Source: Acidobacteriota bacterium (GTDB lineage Bacteria > Acidobacteriota > Blastocatellia > Pyrinomonadales > Pyrinomonadaceae). From it: a stretch of DNA of 64,000 bases. The DNA lies in assembly GCA_025463135.1 (NCBI GenBank), contig JAOAPY010000024.1:62001-126000 (forward strand), in the 5' to 3' direction. Under the pieces are notes generated by a model. It was not told the origin of the DNA. It searched no databases and worked only from the letters and a program-made list of their open reading frames with translations. A program made the position numbers and the translations under genes. Each line of letters starts with the position of its first letter. Within the stretch, counting starts at the first letter, position 1. This document shows positions 62,702-64,000 of this stretch, in pieces.

Positions 62702-62785
62702 ACTTTGCGTCTTTGCTCCTTAACGGGAAAGTGCTTCGACTATGTGTGGAAGCTTCCCGCAAAGGCGCAAAGACGCAGAGTCTCA
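62702..62785. repeat. TTTGCGTC heptamer arms facing each other
   Basis: Left arm ACTTTGCGTCTTTGCTCC (62702-62719) and right arm GCAAAGGCGCAAAGACGCAG (about 62759-62778) are complementary and have a 7-base period, in the gap between the alcohol dehydrogenase and the second propeller gene. Confidence 0.8.
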
Positions 62786-62798
62786 ATTGCTAACGCTC

Positions 62799-64000
62799 TC
62801 ACTTCGCGGGAGTGTTAGGTTTCGCTGGGGGAGTTTCCGCAAGAGCGTATAGTTGGTTGCGATTCGAGATATAGAGCGTGCCGTTGGCCGGCACCGGCGT
62901 CGAATATACCGAACTGCCCATGTTCACTTCGCTAAGAACTTTCTTGGTCTTCCCCTCTTGCAGAATCACCACGTCTCCGTCCTCATCGCCCAGATAGATC
63001 TTTCCGTCGATGAGGATCGGCGAACCCCAGATAGCCGCAAAGAGATCATGGGTCCAGAAGGGTTGACCGGTCTTTGCATCAAGTGCATGCAGAAAGCCGC
63101 TGAAGTCTGCTTCATAAACAATGCCGTCTTTGATAGCGGGCGTGGAGATTGAACGACGAATCTTGTCGTAATGCCAAACCAGTCCGTCTTTGGTTATGTC
63201 GCCGCGCTTGGTGGCATCGATGCAGTACATGTGGCCCACACCCTCGCCGTGTTCCGGATCCTGGCCGTTAGCGATATAAACCCTGTCCTCGTATATCACT
63301 GGAGTCGAGATCAGTTCGTTGCGTGTCTTGGGCCATACAGAGTCCTTGGGATTTGTATCGAACTCCCAGAGCTTCTTGCCGGTCAGTGCTTCATAGCCGC
63401 GAATCCAGCCGTCACCCTGCGCATGAATGACCATGTCAACGCCGCCAATCTTGCCCACCGTCGGCGAAGACCATTGGCCGTGCAGGATGCGGTCGAAAAC
63501 CGAATTGTCTTCCCAAACTAATTTCCCTGTTGTCTTACTGACGGCGATTATCGCGGGAGACTTTGGCGAAGGAATGTTGACGTGACTTTCGTCCTGACCG
63601 TTTGAGGTGCTGACATAAAGAAGATCGCCAAAGGACACGGGGGAGGAATTCGCCATGTTGTGCGGCAGCGAACCGACTTCCTCCATCATGTCGAACTTCC
63701 AAAGAACGTCGGCGTCCTTTTCACCCTTTAGCTTCTCGTCGGTGTATGGACCATCGTTCTTGCCGTCGCGAAAGCCCTTCGTATCGAGCGCCACTAACTC
63801 GGCGCGGTTCGTTACGTAATAGAGTTTGTCACCTTCAACCAGCGGCGAAGAACAGACGCCCTGATAAGGCCAATCGTTAACGCGCCCGGCGACCAGTTTG
63901 TCAGAGACTGCCTGCCACAGGAATTCACCATCGGCTTCGCGGAAAGCCATCAAGATGCCCTTGTCGCCGGTCACCTTCGGATCGCGCACGCCTTCATTAT
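62799..64000 (-). CDS. PQQ-like beta-propeller protein, N-terminus cut by window edge
   Basis: At least 400 residues; the frame remains open to the right edge (the GTG at 63989 is only the first start-like codon inside the window). Propeller blades are seen throughout: PLVEGDKLYYVTNRAELVALD, GDLLYVSTSNGQDES, and DRVYIANGQDPEHGEGVGHMY. GKIYLGDEDGDVVILQ and GTLYISNRNQLYALAE are the last blades. The C-terminus is Pro-rich. The first blade and signal peptide are missing. It resembles outer-membrane or periplasmic PQQ-like proteins, not a proven PQQ dehydrogenase. Confidence 0.88.
   Translation of the reverse strand, partial: NEGVRDPKVTGDKGILMAFREADGEFLWQAVSDKLVAGRVNDWPYQGVCSSPLVEGDKLYYVTNRAELVALDTKGFRDGKNDGPYTDEKLKGEKDADVLWKFDMMEEVGSLPHNMANSSPVSFGDLLYVSTSNGQDESHVNIPSPKSPAIIAVSKTTGKLVWEDNSVFDRILHGQWSSPTVGKIGGVDMVIHAQGDGWIRGYEALTGKKLWEFDTNPKDSVWPKTRNELISTPVIYEDRVYIANGQDPEHGEGVGHMYCIDATKRGDITKDGLVWHYDKIRRSISTPAIKDGIVYEADFSGFLHALDAKTGQPFWTHDLFAAIWGSPILIDGKIYLGDEDGDVVILQEGKTKKVLSEVNMGSSVYSTPVPANGTLYISNRNQLYALAETPPAKPNTPAK

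Noticed and set aside
1-64000. tRNA genes
   Set aside because: No T-loop GGTTCGAATCC-like sequence with a flanking acceptor stem was found on either strand by eye; a covariance-model scan would be decisive.

Overview
The window looks like a chromosomal segment of an Acidobacteriota bacterium, most plausibly class Blastocatellia. This is inferred from gene content: a VWA protein of the acidobacterial type, an Oar-like TonB-dependent receptor with an N-terminal carboxypeptidase-regulatory domain, two-subunit methylmalonyl-CoA mutase, a Tes-like radical SAM protein, and very dense palindromic and heptamer repeats between genes. No rRNA, tRNA, CRISPR array, integrase or transposase was seen. Both edges cut a gene.

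Layout. 1-9.8 kb (all minus strand): a truncated secreted protein, a fatty acid hydroxylase-family membrane enzyme, a DedA protein, the pcm-surE repair pair, rpsU with a readable promoter, a radical SAM protein of the tetraether-lipid-synthase (MJ0619/Tes) family, a VWA protein with a duplicated-domain partner, and a lytic transglycosylase. 9.9-23.7 kb: a complete Tad/Flp pilus locus read on the minus strand, in transcription order small membrane protein, two Flp pilins, prepilin peptidase, RcpC/CpaB, secretin, TadG-like, TadE, TadE, TadZ/CpaE, TadA, TadB, TadC, TPR (TadD-like) and an AAA+ ATPase. A good sigma-54 promoter (TGGCACG-N4-TTGT) lies about 70 bases upstream of its first gene. 24-30 kb: two large polytopic membrane proteins, a mini M50 peptidase and a sigma-54-dependent activator that is a natural candidate regulator of the pilus locus.

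30.6-34.8 kb (plus strand): an FtsB-like protein, then a four-gene operon with the two methylmalonyl-CoA mutase subunits, a secreted unknown protein between them, and a truncated enoyl-CoA hydratase. 34.8-38 kb: an Oar-like receptor. 38.2-44.2 kb (minus): acyl-CoA carboxylase beta subunit, secreted unknown, split AtuA, alpha/beta hydrolase and enoyl-CoA hydratase, resembling a Liu/Atu pathway for leucine or branched acyl chains. Its products would feed acyl-CoA metabolism together with the mutase operon. 44.3-47.1 kb: a zincin-like secreted protein, a 4HBT thioesterase and YmdB phosphodiesterase.

47.5-55.5 kb (minus): the translation/division block thrS-infC-rpmI-rplT-pheS-pheT-zapB-like-zapA. 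infC appears to start at a rare ATA codon behind a perfect Shine-Dalgarno, and PheT lacks the usual N-terminal tRNA-binding domain. 56.3-64 kb: a DUF3311/sodium-solute symporter pair, an M28 lipoprotein peptidase, a PQQ-like propeller protein, an iron-dependent alcohol dehydrogenase and a second propeller protein cut by the right edge.

The most unusual large-scale feature is the repeat load. At least eleven loci carry degenerate 7-bp tandem repeats, many arranged as facing arms that can fold into hairpins, and several other palindrome families occupy nearly every gap inside the pilus and translation operons.
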